DNA of 64,000 nt from Novosphingobium sp. (GCF_039595395.1 NZ_JBCNLP010000001.1:4154001-4218000), one strand, 5' to 3'. Shown: positions 16,422 to 25,389, numbered from the stretch's first letter. The notes: generated by a model from the sequence alone, not told the origin. Numbers and translations: made by a program.

Positions 16422-18836
16422 TCAGCGGATCTTCTGGCAGATCTTGCCATCAACCGGTTTCGGCGTCCGACAAGGCGCGGGCTCACCCCAGATCCAGCCG
16501 GACCCGACATAACCAAGATAGACACGGCCAAAGACATCCGGATCGGCGCCGATCACACTGACCTGATCGAGCGAACCGGCCGGAAACTGGGCGATCTGCT
16601 GCCAGTTGGCGGCATTGTCGACCGAGCGCCACACACCATATTGGCCCGAGACCCGGCCCGAGATGAAGATCGTCGGGTAGTCCTTGCCCTTCGCCGCCTT
16701 GCCGAAGGCCACGTCGTCGACATGATCGACGTGGTCGACCATCTGCCAGCTCTTGCCGCCATCCATGCTGCGGCGCAAACGGGTGTCGCTGGCATCCTGC
16801 GTGCCCGAGGTGAAGAAGAGATGCCCCGCATGACCGGGCACCGAGCGCAGCTTGGCCGCCGCCTTGCTGTCGGGCGCGATTTCTCCGGCGAAGACGCGGC
16901 TCCAGCTCGCACCGCCGTCGCCGCTGCGCCACAGACCCTGCAGTGCAGCATTGGCCCCTTCCCCGCTGTGATAGAGGTAGAAGGTGCGGCTCTCGCTCTT
17001 GTCGGCGGTCAGCGTCTTGCGCTGATACCATGAGTGTTCGAAGGAACCGGTGTTATCGCCGACCTCGCCCTGCAATTGCACCGGCTGCCAGGTCTGGCCG
17101 CGATCGGTGGTGTAGAAGGGCTTGCGGTTCTCCGAAGGCTCCCAGACGATGTTGTTGGTGTCGCCCGAGGCAACCGCGATGGTTCCATAGGCCATGCGCC
17201 ATGGATCATCCGATTTGGTTCCCGGCGGGGTCGGTAAACTGGCGAATTTGGTCCAGCTACGCCCGCCATCGGTGCTGTATCCGGCCATCACCGCATTGCC
17301 GTCCTCGGCGCAGCAATGGCGCTGATCGGAGGCATTGGTCACCAGGAAGGAGGGATCGGCGGGCGTCCAGTCCACCTGCTGCACCGACATCAGCGCGCGC
17401 TCATTGGGGCCGAAGGTGGTGGAGAAGGCGTTGAGATTGTCCTTCACATGCATGCCGAAATCCCAGCCGGCAAAGACCGGCGACTGGCCGGGGGCCTGGA
17501 TCGCGTCATTGGCGACCAGCTCCTCGATGCCGCGCGCCTGGCTGATCCAGTTGGTTACCGTGCTGCCCGGCTGAACATCGGCATAGAACACGCCCATGCC
17601 ATGGGCCACCCACAGGCGCCCTGCCACCTTGGGGTCGAAATGCACGTCGGCGGTGGGGAAATAGGAGGAATCGCCCAGATGCAGCCAGGGCGGATCGCCC
17701 GCCCCCACCGCGGCGCTGTGCGAGAGATGGCTCCAGCTCTTGCCCTGATCGCTCGACTGGAAGCCATTGCCGCCCGCATCGAAGACCATCACCAGATCGC
17801 CGTGCGGATCGGCCGCCACCGCCGACCAGTCGGTCACCGGCAGGCCCGCTTCCCTGGTCAGATCGCGCCACTGGCCATCGCGATAGAGCCAGGCCGACTT
17901 GCTGGCGGCGTCCACGCCGAAGAAATTGCCATGCGCATCAAAGACCCCGCGCTTCAGCATCATCGGCTGCAGGCCCGAGGCGGTCAGCGGATGGAAGCTG
18001 TTGCCGCCATCCTGCGAGACATACATGCCATGACCCGAGGACATCGCCCAGATGCGCCCCGTCGCCTTGCCCTTCTCGCCGCTTTCGAACCAGATCATCG
18101 CGCCGGGCGCCTGAATGCCGGGCGTGCCGGGATCACGATCGAGGCTGGCGGGAACCGAATCGACACGGCTCCACGATGCGCCGGCATTGCTCGACTTCCA
18201 GAGCCCCGCCTCGGGCGAGCCCAGCAGCACCAGATCGGGATTCTCTGGCGAGACCGCCATATAGGGGCCGCCCAGACGGAAATCGCTGTTGGCGTTCCAG
18301 GTCAGCGGGAAGGGACTGCCCGATCCCGCCGCCACCCAATGCGCCCCGCGATCATCGCTGCGATAGACCCGGCCCTTGATCGCCATATAGATGCGGTCGG
18401 GCTTCGAGGGCGCCACGGCGATCTCATAGACCCCCGCCGCCAGCCCGCCCTGCACGCGGTCGCCCGCGGGCATGGCATCGGCGTTGACCAGTTGGACCCA
18501 GCGATTGCCCTCCGGCGACCAGATATAGGCGCCATAGACATCGGTGCGCGCCACCAGCGTGTTGCCGCCCGCATCCTGCGACAGGCCGGTGATGAAACCG
18601 CCGCCGCCCACCGCTACATGGCTCCACTGATAGGTTTCGCCTGCCACCGGCCCACCAGCATTCGACAGGGGGCTTGGCGGCGCGTGACGCGCATGGACCT
18701 GCTCGGTGTTGTAGAACAGCGTCCCGGCCCCGGCGATTTCCAAGACAAGCAGGCCCAGCAAAATCCACGGCCGACGACGGCTGCGCGGTTTGACGAATTG
18801 GGCATAACTTATATCGCGGCGGCTGGATGTCGGCAT
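16422..18836 (-). CDS. membrane-anchored GH74-like beta-propeller protein
   Basis: 804 residues. One N-terminal transmembrane segment (PWILLGLLVLEIAGAGTLF, about residues 23-41) then repeated BNR/Asp-box units such as YRSDDRGAHW, WKSSNAGASW, YVSQDGGNSF and WRSGDGGASW. The domain opens with WSHVAVGGGGFITGL and ARTDVYGAYIW, as in GH74 xyloglucanases; Asp near residue 99 and the later AGWDFGMHV correspond to the two catalytic-aspartate motifs of that family. The start at 18836 has AGGA 6 nt upstream. Its position inside the exopolysaccharide locus suggests it trims or binds that polymer. Glycosidase activity is inferred. Confidence 0.8.
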   Translation of the reverse strand: MPTSSRRDISYAQFVKPRSRRRPWILLGLLVLEIAGAGTLFYNTEQVHARHAPPSPLSNAGGPVAGETYQWSHVAVGGGGFITGLSQDAGGNTLVARTDVYGAYIWSPEGNRWVQLVNADAMPAGDRVQGGLAAGVYEIAVAPSKPDRIYMAIKGRVYRSDDRGAHWVAAGSGSPFPLTWNANSDFRLGGPYMAVSPENPDLVLLGSPEAGLWKSSNAGASWSRVDSVPASLDRDPGTPGIQAPGAMIWFESGEKGKATGRIWAMSSGHGMYVSQDGGNSFHPLTASGLQPMMLKRGVFDAHGNFFGVDAASKSAWLYRDGQWRDLTREAGLPVTDWSAVAADPHGDLVMVFDAGGNGFQSSDQGKSWSHLSHSAAVGAGDPPWLHLGDSSYFPTADVHFDPKVAGRLWVAHGMGVFYADVQPGSTVTNWISQARGIEELVANDAIQAPGQSPVFAGWDFGMHVKDNLNAFSTTFGPNERALMSVQQVDWTPADPSFLVTNASDQRHCCAEDGNAVMAGYSTDGGRSWTKFASLPTPPGTKSDDPWRMAYGTIAVASGDTNNIVWEPSENRKPFYTTDRGQTWQPVQLQGEVGDNTGSFEHSWYQRKTLTADKSESRTFYLYHSGEGANAALQGLWRSGDGGASWSRVFAGEIAPDSKAAAKLRSVPGHAGHLFFTSGTQDASDTRLRRSMDGGKSWQMVDHVDHVDDVAFGKAAKGKDYPTIFISGRVSGQYGVWRSVDNAANWQQIAQFPAGSLDQVSVIGADPDVFGRVYLGYVGSGWIWGEPAPCRTPKPVDGKICQKIR

Positions 18837-18894
18837 AATATTCCTGACATTGAGGCAGCTTGATGGAACAATCATGACATCGGCCTGGCCGACG

Positions 18895-19656
18895 TCAGTC
18901 GTGCGTCTTGGTCGCGAGGTGGTAAGCCGCGCGTGGATTGGTCACCAGATAACGCACCCCCAGCCGCAAGGGCTCCCGAGCGGCGCGATAGAGCCATTCC
19001 AGCCCCGTCGCCTGCATCCACTCGGGCGCACGCGACACGCCCCCCCCGTAATAATCGAAAAGCCCTCCACAGGTCCGCACCCAGGCCACCCCCGCCAGAT
19101 GCTCACGCGCCTTCACCGCAAAATGCTCCTGCCGCGGGGTGCCTGTGCCCACCCACAGCACATCGGCGCCCGAACGGCGCACCGCCGCGCAGATCGCGGG
19201 AATATCGCCATCCGAGAAATAGCCGTGGCGCACCCCCACCACCTGCAGATCGGGATAGCGGCTGCGCATGTTTTCCGCGGCCCGCGCCGCCACGCCCTGC
19301 CGGGCGCCCAGAAAATAGAAGCGGATGCCCTCGCGCGCCGCCATCTGTGAGGCGTCGAGCACGAAGTCGGTGGTCGCCGTGCGCTCCACCAGCGGATCGC
19401 GGCAGAACAGGCGGCTGGCAAAGACCAGCGGCATGCCGTCGGCATCGACGATATCGGCCCGGTCGATGGCGCTGCGCAGAAACGGATCGGAATGATAGAC
19501 CGCCACCACACTGCCATTGGCCGAGGTGACAAAACGCGGAAAAGGCAGTTCCCCGGCCCGCGCCGCGCGAACATCGGCAAGCATGATGGCGCAGAGATCG
19601 CCGCGCGTCGCCCTGGTCACGGGCAGGCCGCCGATGGTCAATGTGGGCGCCTTCAT
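18895..19656 (-). CDS. WecG/TagA/CpsF-family glycosyltransferase (GT26)
   Basis: 253 residues. Typical GT26 motifs: VTSANGSVVAVYHSD, the ADIVDADGMPLVFASRL block with the conserved D-A-D-G, FYFLGARQGVAARAAENM, and LWVGTGTPRQEHF followed by GGLFDYYGG. Members add N-acetylmannosaminuronic acid or a similar sugar to a lipid-linked primer. A GGGGAG ribosome site 5-6 nt before the ATG at 19656 decides the start over upstream in-frame ATGs. It is the only glycosyltransferase of the cluster in view, so the initiating transferase and flippase must lie elsewhere. Confidence 0.92.
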   Translation of the reverse strand: MKAPTLTIGGLPVTRATRGDLCAIMLADVRAARAGELPFPRFVTSANGSVVAVYHSDPFLRSAIDRADIVDADGMPLVFASRLFCRDPLVERTATTDFVLDASQMAAREGIRFYFLGARQGVAARAAENMRSRYPDLQVVGVRHGYFSDGDIPAICAAVRRSGADVLWVGTGTPRQEHFAVKAREHLAGVAWVRTCGGLFDYYGGGVSRAPEWMQATGLEWLYRAAREPLRLGVRYLVTNPRAAYHLATKTHD

Positions 19657-19842
19657 ATCTGCTCCCCGGACATGCAACGCGCTCACCCCACAGCCCGCAC
19701 TCAAACACCCATGCGGCCAGCCCGCATGCGCAACATGCACAAGCGGTAAAGAAATCATAGCGATATAATAGGGGCTTGCCAAGCAGCGGCCCCTCAGCTC
19801 ATCGTAGATTGAGCAGGTGCAGCATGAAAAACGCCCGAACCG

Positions 19843-20571
19843 TCACGGCGCCGGAGCCGGCGCGGCAGCAGGCGTCGGCGCGGAAACAGGGGCCTCCCAC
19901 GGCCCTTCCCAACGCCGCGCGGTGACGATCTTCACCGGCACGCTGAGCATCTGCCCCTTCATCACCCCATCGCCCTTGTTGGGGTCGAGCGGCGCATCGA
20001 AAATGCGGCGCACCACATCCATCCCCTTCACCACATGGCCGAAAGCCGCATAGCCCTGCCGGTCATCCTCGCTCTCGGCCTTGGGGTTGGCGTCCAGCCC
20101 GTCCATATCCGACAGCAGGATCGAGAAATCCCCCGTCGCCGTGCCCGGCGCATAGCGCGCCATGCTGATCGCCCCTGCCTTGTGATGCACACCCGTCACC
20201 GTGGTCGGCTCATGCGCGATGGGCGGCAGCAAGCGGCGGGGATCGCCCTGCGTGCCCGCCTGAATAAGACCGCTGGGCGGATCGCCCCAGGGCAGATGCA
20301 TCGCGCGGTAAAACAAGATGCCGTCCAGCCGCTTGCTCTGGGCATAGCGCAGGAAATTGAGCGTGGTGATCGGCGCATGCTTGCCGTCCAGCTCCAGCAC
20401 GATCTCGCCCTCGGTGGTGGTGAGGACCACATGCTCTGTGTCCTGAAGCTGGATTGCCGGGGGCGGGGCGTATTTGGGCTGGGCTGCTGCCGGGGCGGCT
20501 GCGTGCCTCACGGGGGCTGCCGTGAGCGGGGTGGTCAGGAGCAGGGTGAGAAGGGCGATTCGTTTCAGCAT
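19843..20571 (-). CDS. periplasmic cyclophilin-type peptidyl-prolyl isomerase
   Basis: 242 residues with signal peptide and Ala/Pro-rich linker. The cyclophilin domain starts at EHVVLTTTEGEIVLELDGKHAPITTLNFLRY, with FYRAMH as active-site arginine region, GAISMARYAPGTATGDFSILLSD containing the usual (A/S)MAR and FxI blocks, and YAAFGHVVKGMDVV towards the C-terminus. It ends in an Ala/Pro repeat tail. It catalyses proline isomerisation during folding of exported proteins. Monocistronic in appearance, on the minus strand. Confidence 0.9.
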   Translation of the reverse strand: MLKRIALLTLLLTTPLTAAPVRHAAAPAAAQPKYAPPPAIQLQDTEHVVLTTTEGEIVLELDGKHAPITTLNFLRYAQSKRLDGILFYRAMHLPWGDPPSGLIQAGTQGDPRRLLPPIAHEPTTVTGVHHKAGAISMARYAPGTATGDFSILLSDMDGLDANPKAESEDDRQGYAAFGHVVKGMDVVRRIFDAPLDPNKGDGVMKGQMLSVPVKIVTARRWEGPWEAPVSAPTPAAAPAPAP

Positions 20572-20594
20572 TCAGGGAAGATAGTAAGAGAAAG

Positions 20595-20869
20595 ATGCGA
20601 GGGCCATCGCCCTCGCCCTCCCTTTACTGTCAACCTCAGCGCTTCGGGTTCAGCCTTGCGCTCAGCTTGCCGCGCCGCAGGCTTTAGAAATGCCAGCGCA
20701 GCCTATCGATCATGGGACCACTGCCTGCGGCGCTTTATGTGATGCAGGTGGAGAGCCAAGGCGCACCATTTCGGCACCCCCGCCCTATCGCCGGAAGACG
20801 TCATAGGAGCGCGAGGGCCCGGAGCATTCCTCTTGAGGAATGCGACCAACAAAGACTCCCCCCTCGCAT
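20595..20869 (+). repeat. family A interspersed element, copy A2 (long-loop variant)
   Basis: Intergenic, between the cyclophilin and HAD genes. Left hairpin GCGAGGGC-CATC-GCCCTCGC (followed by CCTCCC rather than GCTCCC). Right end as in copy A1: GGAGCGCGAGGG, an extended loop with hairpin GCATTCCTC/GAGGAATGC, then CCCTCGCAT. Extended terminal match AAAGATGCGAGGG/CCCTCGCATCTTCC. The inner inverted repeat GCGCCGCAGGC/GCCTGCGGCGC is present. Confidence 0.88.
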
Positions 20870-20877
20870 CTTCCTTT

Positions 20878-21513
20878 TCACCCCTTCAACAATCCCCACG
20901 CCACCAGATCCGCCTCCAGAGCCTCCGAACCGCCGACGAAATGATGCGTATGCCACCCCAACCGCTGCGCCGTGGCGATGTTGGCGGCGTTGTCATCCAC
21001 GAACAGCATCTCCTCCGGCGCATGGCCGAAGCGCGCTGCCGCGTGATGGAAGATCTCGTCGTCAGGCTTCACCATCTTCTCCACGCCGGAGACGACGATA
21101 TCGCGCATATGGCCGAGCTGCGGCAGGGTCGGGCGGAACAGTTCGAAGGCCTCATCGCCGAAATTGGTGATCGCGTAGAGCGGCACGCCGCCAGCCGCCA
21201 GCCGGTCGACCAGCGCGGGGGTGCCGGGAATCGGGCCGGGGATGCTTTCGATCCAGCGGTCGGCATAGGCCTCGATCAGCGTGGCTTCGGCGGGGTAGAG
21301 CGCGCTGCGCTCGGCGACCATCTGGGCGAAGGGCTTGCCGGCGTCGTGTTCGAAATGCCAGTCCTTGGTCACGACGTGGGTCAGGAACCAGTCGAGCTTC
21401 TCGGGATCCTCGATCAGCTTTTCGTAGATCAGACGCAGATCCCAGTCGATCAGCACATGGCCGATGTCGAACACCACCACATGGGGCTGGGTGGCGGGGG
21501 CTTGCTGAGTCAT
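20878..21513 (-). CDS. HAD-superfamily hydrolase (YihX-like)
   Basis: 211 residues. Motif I is VVFDIGHVLIDWD, the D-x-G-x-V form used by YihX-type sugar-phosphate phosphatases rather than D-x-D-x-T. Motif II lies in YAITNFGDE, the conserved lysine in VSGVEKMVKPDDEIF and motif IV in LFVDDNAANIATAQRLG. These hydrolyse small phosphorylated metabolites; in E. coli YihX acts on alpha-glucose-1-phosphate. The family A element adjoins its 3' end. The exact substrate is not shown by the sequence. Confidence 0.88.
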   Translation of the reverse strand: MTQQAPATQPHVVVFDIGHVLIDWDLRLIYEKLIEDPEKLDWFLTHVVTKDWHFEHDAGKPFAQMVAERSALYPAEATLIEAYADRWIESIPGPIPGTPALVDRLAAGGVPLYAITNFGDEAFELFRPTLPQLGHMRDIVVSGVEKMVKPDDEIFHHAAARFGHAPEEMLFVDDNAANIATAQRLGWHTHHFVGGSEALEADLVAWGLLKG

Positions 21514-21563
21514 GGAATCGCCTTGCTGTGTTGGGGAGGAAGAGAGGACAGCCCAAACGCCGC

Positions 21564-21600
21564 CAGCCCGCTGTCACCCTGGTAGGGCAACAGCGGGCTG
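21564..21600. terminator. strong hairpin between L36 and HAD genes
   Basis: Perfect 11-bp arms CAGCCCGCTGT/ACAGCGGGCTG with a 15-nt loop. A second hairpin (AGGCAGGC/GCCTGCCT, 21621-21641) lies directly after the L36 stop codon and is followed by TTTGCC on the minus strand. Together they probably end the L36 transcript before the HAD gene. Confidence 0.5.
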
Positions 21601-21649
21601 GTGAAGCGCATCAGACGGCAAAGGCAGGCATGGCGCCTGCCTGTCGCGT

Positions 21650-21775
21650 TCAGCCCTGGCGGGCCTTGAAGCGACGCTGCGTCTTGTTGATGACATAGGT
21701 GCGGCCGCGACGACGGATCACGCGGTTATCGCGATGACGGTCCTTCAACGACTTCAGGCTGTTGCGAATCTTCAT
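21650..21775 (-). CDS. rpmJ: 50S ribosomal protein L36
   Basis: 41 residues, MKIRNSLKSLKDRHRDNRV followed by IRRRGRTYVINKTQRRFKARQG. This is the longer alphaproteobacterial form that lacks the four zinc-binding cysteines/histidine of the short L36. A structural protein of the large subunit. Very basic, as expected. The AAGAG upstream of the ATG at 21775 can serve as ribosome site, and hairpins follow the stop codon. The gene was found by reading the strand directly, since it is too short for most gene lists. Confidence 0.95.
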   Translation of the reverse strand: MKIRNSLKSLKDRHRDNRVIRRRGRTYVINKTQRRFKARQG

Positions 21776-21903
21776 GGGTCGTCTCTTTGTCGTGGGGCGA
21801 CCAGTCTTGCTGATTCTGTCCGCCGGAAATTGAAGCCGGGCCGATAAGGGGCGCGGCGGGGGAAGTCAAGGCCGGTCAGGCAATTCGCCGGCCCTGCATG
21901 GCG

Positions 21904-22908
21904 TCATCCTTCACGAATCTCGCCCAAACGGCGCTCCCACGCCAGGGCATGGGCGACAATAAGATCCAGATCGGCATAGCGCGGCACCCATGGCAGGGTG
22001 GCCTTGATGCGGCTGTTGTCGGAGATCAGCGAATCGGGGTCGCCCGCGCGGCGGCCCTCCAGCACGCGGCTGATCTTGATGTTGGTGGCCCGGTCCACCG
22101 CGTCCAGCACATCGAGCACCGAGAAGCCCGTGCCATAGCCGCAGTTCATCGTCAGCGATTGGCCGGGTGCCTCGGTCAGGGCCTCCAGCGCCAGCACATG
22201 GGCGGCGGCCAGATCGCTGACATGGATATAGTCGCGCACACCGGTGCCATCGGGCGTATCGAAATCGGTGCCGAAGACGCTGACGCTCTCCCGCTTGCCC
22301 AGCGCGGCTTCCACCGCCACCTTGATCAGATGCGTGGCGCCCGCCGTGCTCTGCCCGGTGCGCGCCTGCGGATCGGCGCCCGCCACGTTGAAGTAACGCA
22401 GCGCGCAATAATTGACGGGATGCGCCGCGGCCACGTCCTTGAGCATGATCTCGGTCATCAGCTTGGACATGCCATAGGGATTGATCGGCTGCTTGGGGCT
22501 GTCCTCGGTCACCGGCGAGACCTCGGGGATGCCATAGGTCGCGGCGGTGGAGCTGAAGATGAAATGCTTCACCCCGCCTTTCACCGCCGCCTCGATCAGG
22601 GCGCGGCTGTTGGCGGTGTTGTTGTGATAGTACTTCAGCGGGTTCTCGACCGATTCGGGCACCACCACCGATCCGGCGAAATGCATGATCGCCTGAATGC
22701 CGCGCTCGGCGAAAATCCGCGCGAGCAGATCGCCATCCGCGATATCGCCCTGATAGAGCGGCACACCCTTGGGCACGGCAAAGGCAAAACCGGTGACCAG
22801 ATTGTCGATCACCGCCACATCCCAACCGGCATCCTTCAGCGCCAGCACGGCATGGCTGCCGATATAGCCCGCCCCGCCCGTCACCAGCACCGGAACTTTC
22901 TTGCTCAT
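21904..22908 (-). CDS. galE: UDP-glucose 4-epimerase
   Basis: 334 residues of an extended SDR. NAD-binding VLVTGGAGYIGSH at the N-terminus, FAGSVVVPESVENPLKYY, catalytic STAATYG and YGMSK (Tyr-x-x-x-Lys), and the sugar-binding LRYFNVAGADP. It interconverts UDP-glucose and UDP-galactose, a precursor supply step for exopolysaccharide; the exopolysaccharide locus lies a few kilobases away. Start at 22908 is preferred because AAGGG lies 6 nt before it; an in-frame ATG at 22914 is too close to that site. The frame is open further upstream but this overlaps the divergent gene and is not coding. Confidence 0.95.
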   Translation of the reverse strand: MSKKVPVLVTGGAGYIGSHAVLALKDAGWDVAVIDNLVTGFAFAVPKGVPLYQGDIADGDLLARIFAERGIQAIMHFAGSVVVPESVENPLKYYHNNTANSRALIEAAVKGGVKHFIFSSTAATYGIPEVSPVTEDSPKQPINPYGMSKLMTEIMLKDVAAAHPVNYCALRYFNVAGADPQARTGQSTAGATHLIKVAVEAALGKRESVSVFGTDFDTPDGTGVRDYIHVSDLAAAHVLALEALTEAPGQSLTMNCGYGTGFSVLDVLDAVDRATNIKISRVLEGRRAGDPDSLISDNSRIKATLPWVPRYADLDLIVAHALAWERRLGEIREG

Positions 22909-23094
22909 ACGCATCCCTTCGCCTGCCCAGTTGTCATCTTCATAAACCGACCAGCCGCCCGGTCCAGCGCTTATGCCGCGCTGCGGCATGTTCTGCATCC
23001 ACGCCGGTTCATTCTGCAGAAAGCCCCGGCGGCCTAGCGCTGGAAGCGCGCCTGAGCCATGCTCCACATGCCCTCGCGCCCCACGGAGTTTCCC

Positions 23095-23895
23095 ATGCCC
23101 TTGTCCAACCGAACCCCTTCCCGCCTGATGCTCGGCATTGGCGGCGCGCTGCTGCTGTTTTCGGCTGGATCGGCCAGTGCCCAGCCCGGCTGGGGCGGTT
23201 ATGGCGGCGGCTGGGGTGGCTATGGCGGTGGTTTCGGCGGTTACGGCGGCGGCTTCGGGCGCAGCTATGCCTCCGCCTCTCCCCGCGACGATCGCGAGGG
23301 CAAGCTCGACGCCGAGGGCTTCCCAGCCCCCGATGCCGGGGACCTGCTGGGCAACGGCCATGTGACGGTCGCCTCCATGGCAGGCTCGATGGGCGAGGGC
23401 CGCGAGGAAGCCACCTTCGAGGCCGCCGTCATCGATCAGCTCGCCAAATCGGGCTATGACACGGTGACGCGCGATCCCAATGGCGGCCAGATCACCGAGA
23501 TCGGCATCATCCATGACGAACTCGTCCCCGCCGAGCAGAAGCACAGCCCCATCTCGGGCGAAGTGGCGGCGGGCGTCTCCAATTACGGCTCGGCCTTTGG
23601 CGTGGCGCTCAATTACGATGCTAGCAAGCCGCGCGGCGCGCTGATCGAGACGCGGCTGGACCTGCGCATCCGCGACCGCGCCACCGGCAAGCCCCTGTTC
23701 GAGGGCCGTGCCCGCATCGCCACCCGCGAAGGCGATTCGCGCTGGACCGATGAAAAGATCGCCAACCGCCTGGCCGCCGCGATCTTCGCCAAATTCCCGC
23801 AAGTGCCGCATCGCGCCCCTTCAGCTCCGGCACCCGCGCCTGTGGCAGATCCCTCGCCCGCGCCTTCGGCACCATCCACCCTCGCGGTGGGATGA
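23095..23895 (+). CDS. secreted Gly/Tyr-rich hypothetical protein
   Basis: 266 residues. A signal peptide ends at about GSASAQPGW, followed by a low-complexity repeat of GGYGGG(W/F) units (about residues 34-56). The rest is a soluble domain with ALNYDASKPRGALIETRLDL and FEGRARIATREGDSRW, and an Ala/Pro-rich tail. No family is assigned with confidence; the general pattern resembles sphingomonad envelope proteins of unknown role. GGAG before the ATG at 23095 decides the start over one 36 nt upstream. The carboxypeptidase gene follows by 41 bp, likely in one transcript. Confidence 0.75.
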   Translation: MPLSNRTPSRLMLGIGGALLLFSAGSASAQPGWGGYGGGWGGYGGGFGGYGGGFGRSYASASPRDDREGKLDAEGFPAPDAGDLLGNGHVTVASMAGSMGEGREEATFEAAVIDQLAKSGYDTVTRDPNGGQITEIGIIHDELVPAEQKHSPISGEVAAGVSNYGSAFGVALNYDASKPRGALIETRLDLRIRDRATGKPLFEGRARIATREGDSRWTDEKIANRLAAAIFAKFPQVPHRAPSAPAPAPVADPSPAPSAPSTLAVG

Positions 23896-23936
23896 CCCCC
23901 TTCACAGCCGGTCGGGCGCGATCTATCGAGAGTGCC

Positions 23937-25085
23937 ATGACCCAGCCCATTCAGATCGACTCCCATTTCGACTCCGGCAACATCGAGCTGCTCGGTCGTG
24001 ATGGTGACACGCTCACCCTCGCCATCCGCCACGATGAGGACAGCGAGTTCTTCCAATGGTTTCACTTCCGCGCCAGCGGCATCGCCGGGCGCACCGTCAC
24101 CCTGCGCATCCGCGGGCTGGAAACCAGCGCCTATCCCGGCGGCTGGCCGCATTACCGCGCCTGCGTCTCGACCGACCGCCGCCTGTGGACCCGCGCCGAC
24201 ACCAGCTATGACGCCACCGAAGACGGCGGCACACTGACCATCACCTACAAGAGCGACAGCAACATCGCCTGGTTTGCCTATTTCACCCCCTATTCGATGG
24301 AGCGGCACCACGATCTGATCGCCGAAATGGCCAGCCAGCCGGGCGTGAGCTATCGCTGCCTGGGCAGCAGCCTCGACGGCCAGCCGATCGACTGCCTCGA
24401 ACTGGGCGAGGGCCCGCTCGAAGTCTGGCTCTATGCCCGCCAGCACCCCGGCGAGAGCATGGCCGAATGGTGGATGGAAGGCGCGCTCGAAGCGCTGGTC
24501 GATCCCGCCAATCCGCATGGCCGCCTGCTGCGCCAGCGCTGCCGCTTCCATATCGTGCCCAACGCCAACCCCGACGGCTCGGTGCGCGGCCATCTGCGCA
24601 CCAATGCGGTGGGCGTGAACCTCAACCGCGAATGGCACGAGCCCTCGGCCGAACGCAGCCCCGAGGTTCTGGCGATCCGCAACGCCATGGACGAGACCGG
24701 CGTGGATTTCGCCATGGATGTCCATGGCGACGAGGCCATCGCCGCCGTCTTTATGGCGGGCTTCGACGGCATCCCCGCGCTCAAGCCGGGGCAGCAGGCG
24801 GGCTATGACCGCTATATCGAGCTGCTCGACCGCCGCACGCCCGATTTCCAGACGCGGCTGGGCTATCCCAAGGCGCCTGCGGGCAAGGCCAACCTCACCA
24901 TGTCCACCAACCAGCTCGCGCAGCGCTATGGCGCGGTGTCGATGACGCTGGAAATGCCCTTCAAGGAGCATGACCCCCTGCCCGATATGCTGCAGGGCTG
25001 GAGCGCGGAACGCTCGATGCGGCTGGGCGAGGAATGCATCGCCGCTCTGGCCGAGTGGGTGCATAACGTTCCGGCTTCGGCCTGA
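23937..25085 (+). CDS. M14-family zinc carboxypeptidase (cytosolic CCP-like)
   Basis: 382 residues. The N-terminal beta domain starts IDSHFDSGNIELLGRDG, the usual opening of the Nna1/cytosolic carboxypeptidase type. The catalytic domain has ARQHPGESMAEWWMEG (zinc ligands His and Glu), VPNANPDGSVRGHLRTNAVGVNLNRE (substrate arginine and NPDG), DVHGDE (third zinc ligand) and the final SMTLEMPFKEH with the catalytic glutamate. It removes C-terminal amino acids; physiological substrate unknown. A start at 23892 is possible but adds residues not typical of the family. Confidence 0.92.
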   Translation: MTQPIQIDSHFDSGNIELLGRDGDTLTLAIRHDEDSEFFQWFHFRASGIAGRTVTLRIRGLETSAYPGGWPHYRACVSTDRRLWTRADTSYDATEDGGTLTITYKSDSNIAWFAYFTPYSMERHHDLIAEMASQPGVSYRCLGSSLDGQPIDCLELGEGPLEVWLYARQHPGESMAEWWMEGALEALVDPANPHGRLLRQRCRFHIVPNANPDGSVRGHLRTNAVGVNLNREWHEPSAERSPEVLAIRNAMDETGVDFAMDVHGDEAIAAVFMAGFDGIPALKPGQQAGYDRYIELLDRRTPDFQTRLGYPKAPAGKANLTMSTNQLAQRYGAVSMTLEMPFKEHDPLPDMLQGWSAERSMRLGEECIAALAEWVHNVPASA

Positions 25086-25110
25086 CAGGGGTTTTAAGAA
25101 GGACGTGAAG

Positions 25111-25320
25111 ATGCGAGGGCCATCGCCCTCGCGCTCCCGTTAATGTCTGCGTTGCGCCAAGGGTTCGACCTTGCGCCCAGTTTGCCGCGCCGCAGGCAGG
25201 GAATTTGATGCCTGCGGCGCCTTAGGCTGCGCAGGTGGAGAGTTCCGGCACAAGGATCGGGCGCCGCTGCCCTCTCGCCGGAAGACGTTATGGGAGCGCG
25301 AGGGGGTAACCCCCTCGCAC
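25111..25320 (+). repeat. family A interspersed element, copy A3 (standard form)
   Basis: 210-bp standard copy after the carboxypeptidase gene. Left hairpin GCGAGGGC-CATC-GCCCTCGC then GCTCCC; right GGGAGC then GCGAGGGGG-TAA-CCCCCTCGC. Inner inverted repeat GCGCCGCAGGC/GCCTGCGGCGC and GCCGGAAGACGTTATGGGAG are present. Confidence 0.9.
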
Positions 25321-25389
25321 TTTATTCCCTTAACAATCTTGCGAAAAACCGGAAAGGTTCAGGCGACGCGCGAACGCCGCCTGAACCCC

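Noticed and set aside
21904..23811. Open reading frame of 635 codons covering galE and extending far upstream
   Set aside because: The first 300 codons are antisense to the secreted Gly/Tyr-rich protein gene and have no family sequence; the GalE domain with its ribosome site starts at 22908.
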